From NCBI RefSeq assembly GCF_028476545.1, contig NW_026732728.1, positions 124,001-188,000 of the forward strand: DNA of 64,000 bases. The letters run 5' to 3'. The first letter of the stretch is position 1. Each line of letters begins with the position of its first letter. Position numbers and translations under genes: made by a program. The DNA is from Physella acuta. Its lineage: Eukaryota; Mollusca; Gastropoda; Physidae. The notes beneath the pieces were generated by a model. The model had not been told where the DNA came from. It worked only from the letters and a program-made list of their open reading frames with translations, and searched no databases. Shown piece after piece: positions 63,176-64,000 of the stretch.

Positions 63176-63278
63176 GTGCAAACTGAGCAGGGTGGAACAA
63201 TTTAGCATCTCTGTATGTGCCGTTCATGATTGCTAATTCCATTAGTTGTCTCTTCTTCAGGTCATCTTCACCATCAGG
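63176..63278 (-). CDS. QKI: Quaking/HOW exon A (alternative, mutually exclusive with exon B)
   Basis: 103 nt, phase 0 to 1. [34 protein letters not shown]. Same 24-residue core as exon B (one residue differs), followed by a different, non-Pro tail. Acceptor TTTATTTCAG|CCTGAT, donor GCAC|GTAAGT. This segment sits at the end of the STAR/QUA2 RNA-binding region. KH-domain exons would be to the right, off window. Confidence 0.92.
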
Positions 63279-64000
63279 CTGAAATAAAATTGGCAGTTAG
63301 AGCATAGCCATCCCTGCTGTAGAGGTTTGAACCTGGTACCTCACAGTACTCACACCCCATACAGATAGGAAACCTGCTCAAGATTACAGACAGACCTAGG
63401 AGGAAATGCATAATTTCTGCACCTTTTGAAGGATCTAACTATAGCCTAAGAGGTAAAAAAAAAAACTGAATGGGGATAAGAAGGTGAAGTAATGTTCACC
63501 TGTTTTAAATGCTTCAATGCTGCCTAGATGTCATAACTCTATCTTGTGATAAATGTGGCGTAAGTGTCTGCATGCAAGCGGGAGTTAGAAAAATTCTAAA
63601 GGCTTGTATGAATTATTACAGCACAAGAATCCTGTGCACCTTTTTATTGTGTTCCATAAATACAGAAAATATTTACTGGAGTACAACTTCAAGGGAGGTA
63701 ATTATGTATGAAAGTAGCAAGTCCTGTTTTACTGCTTTCCCTTTGAGTTGGGATTCCGGGGGGGGGGGGGGGGGGGGGGGGGGAAACAAGAGAAAACAAA
63801 AAAAAAAAGAAAAATGGAGAGATGGGCTGATACAGTGTTTCTGACAACTGTCAGGTCCCATCAACTGTGAAGCAGATGAGTGTGTGTGTGTGTGCTGGTA
63901 CGCCCTGGGTGAGTCCATGTTGGCTACAGGAAACAGTGCTTCCCTTACAACAAGCAGATGTTTCAGTTAGGTGTCCAGTTGCTCCTGCTGGCTCAACTGA
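63279..64000. other. Quaking intron upstream of exon A
   Basis: Contains a G26 tract at 63,758-63,783 and a short (GT)n near 63,880. No exon recognised before the window edge. Confidence 0.6.

Overview
The window is animal nuclear DNA, AT-rich, intron-rich and dense in minisatellites, (TA)n runs and transposon debris. The tRNA-derived SINEs, a non-autonomous element built around a core satellite, and the divergence of the proteins from vertebrate homologues suggest a mollusc, probably a gastropod; this is inference. No bacterial or viral-genome features and no CRISPR array were seen. Both host genes lie on the minus strand.

Gene 1 (33,291 to beyond position 1) is a large receptor-type protein tyrosine phosphatase (RPTP). 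I could chain 27 consecutive coding exons whose splice phases all agree (7,752 coding nt, 2,584 residues in the window): a signal-peptide exon, one huge 4,093-nt exon for a Thr/Ser/Pro mucin-like stalk ending in a Cys-rich EGF/EB-like knot, seven fibronectin type III (FN3) domains, a Cys-containing membrane-proximal domain, one transmembrane helix, a basic juxtamembrane segment, and the first half of a PTP domain. The WPD loop and the catalytic cysteine lie off the left edge. One intron (23) is a GC-AG intron.

Its introns carry several unrelated minisatellites whose repeat unit is the exon end plus the 5' splice site: exons 5, 15, 20 and 27, with a two-copy version at exon 26. This is the most unusual pattern in the window. 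Other arrays abut 3' splice sites. A Ty3/Gypsy element (4,375-11,292, plus strand, antisense to the gene) sits in the intron between the transmembrane and juxtamembrane exons. A 305-bp hAT-type MITE with a perfect 8-bp target duplication lies in intron 6. Palindromic MITEs and SINE copies are scattered through.

From 33.7 to 39.8 kb, just upstream of the RPTP start, two head-to-tail copies of a composite element (about 620-bp head, 4 or 9 tandem 342-bp monomers, about 175-bp tail) interrupt a minisatellite. The architecture resembles Helentron/HINE or Pearl-type non-autonomous elements. From 40 to 48 kb there is no gene, only minisatellites, SINEs and AT-rich sequence.

Gene 2 (64,000 leftward to about 49.1 kb) is the 3' half of a Quaking/HOW (STAR family RNA-binding) gene. 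It has two tandem, homologous, apparently mutually exclusive exons for the segment after the KH/QUA2 region, two further coding exons, alternative C-terminal ends and probably a long AT-rich 3' UTR. Quaking-type ACUAAY motifs at two of its own splice sites suggest autoregulation. Repeat arrays stop abruptly near 49 kb, where this gene begins.
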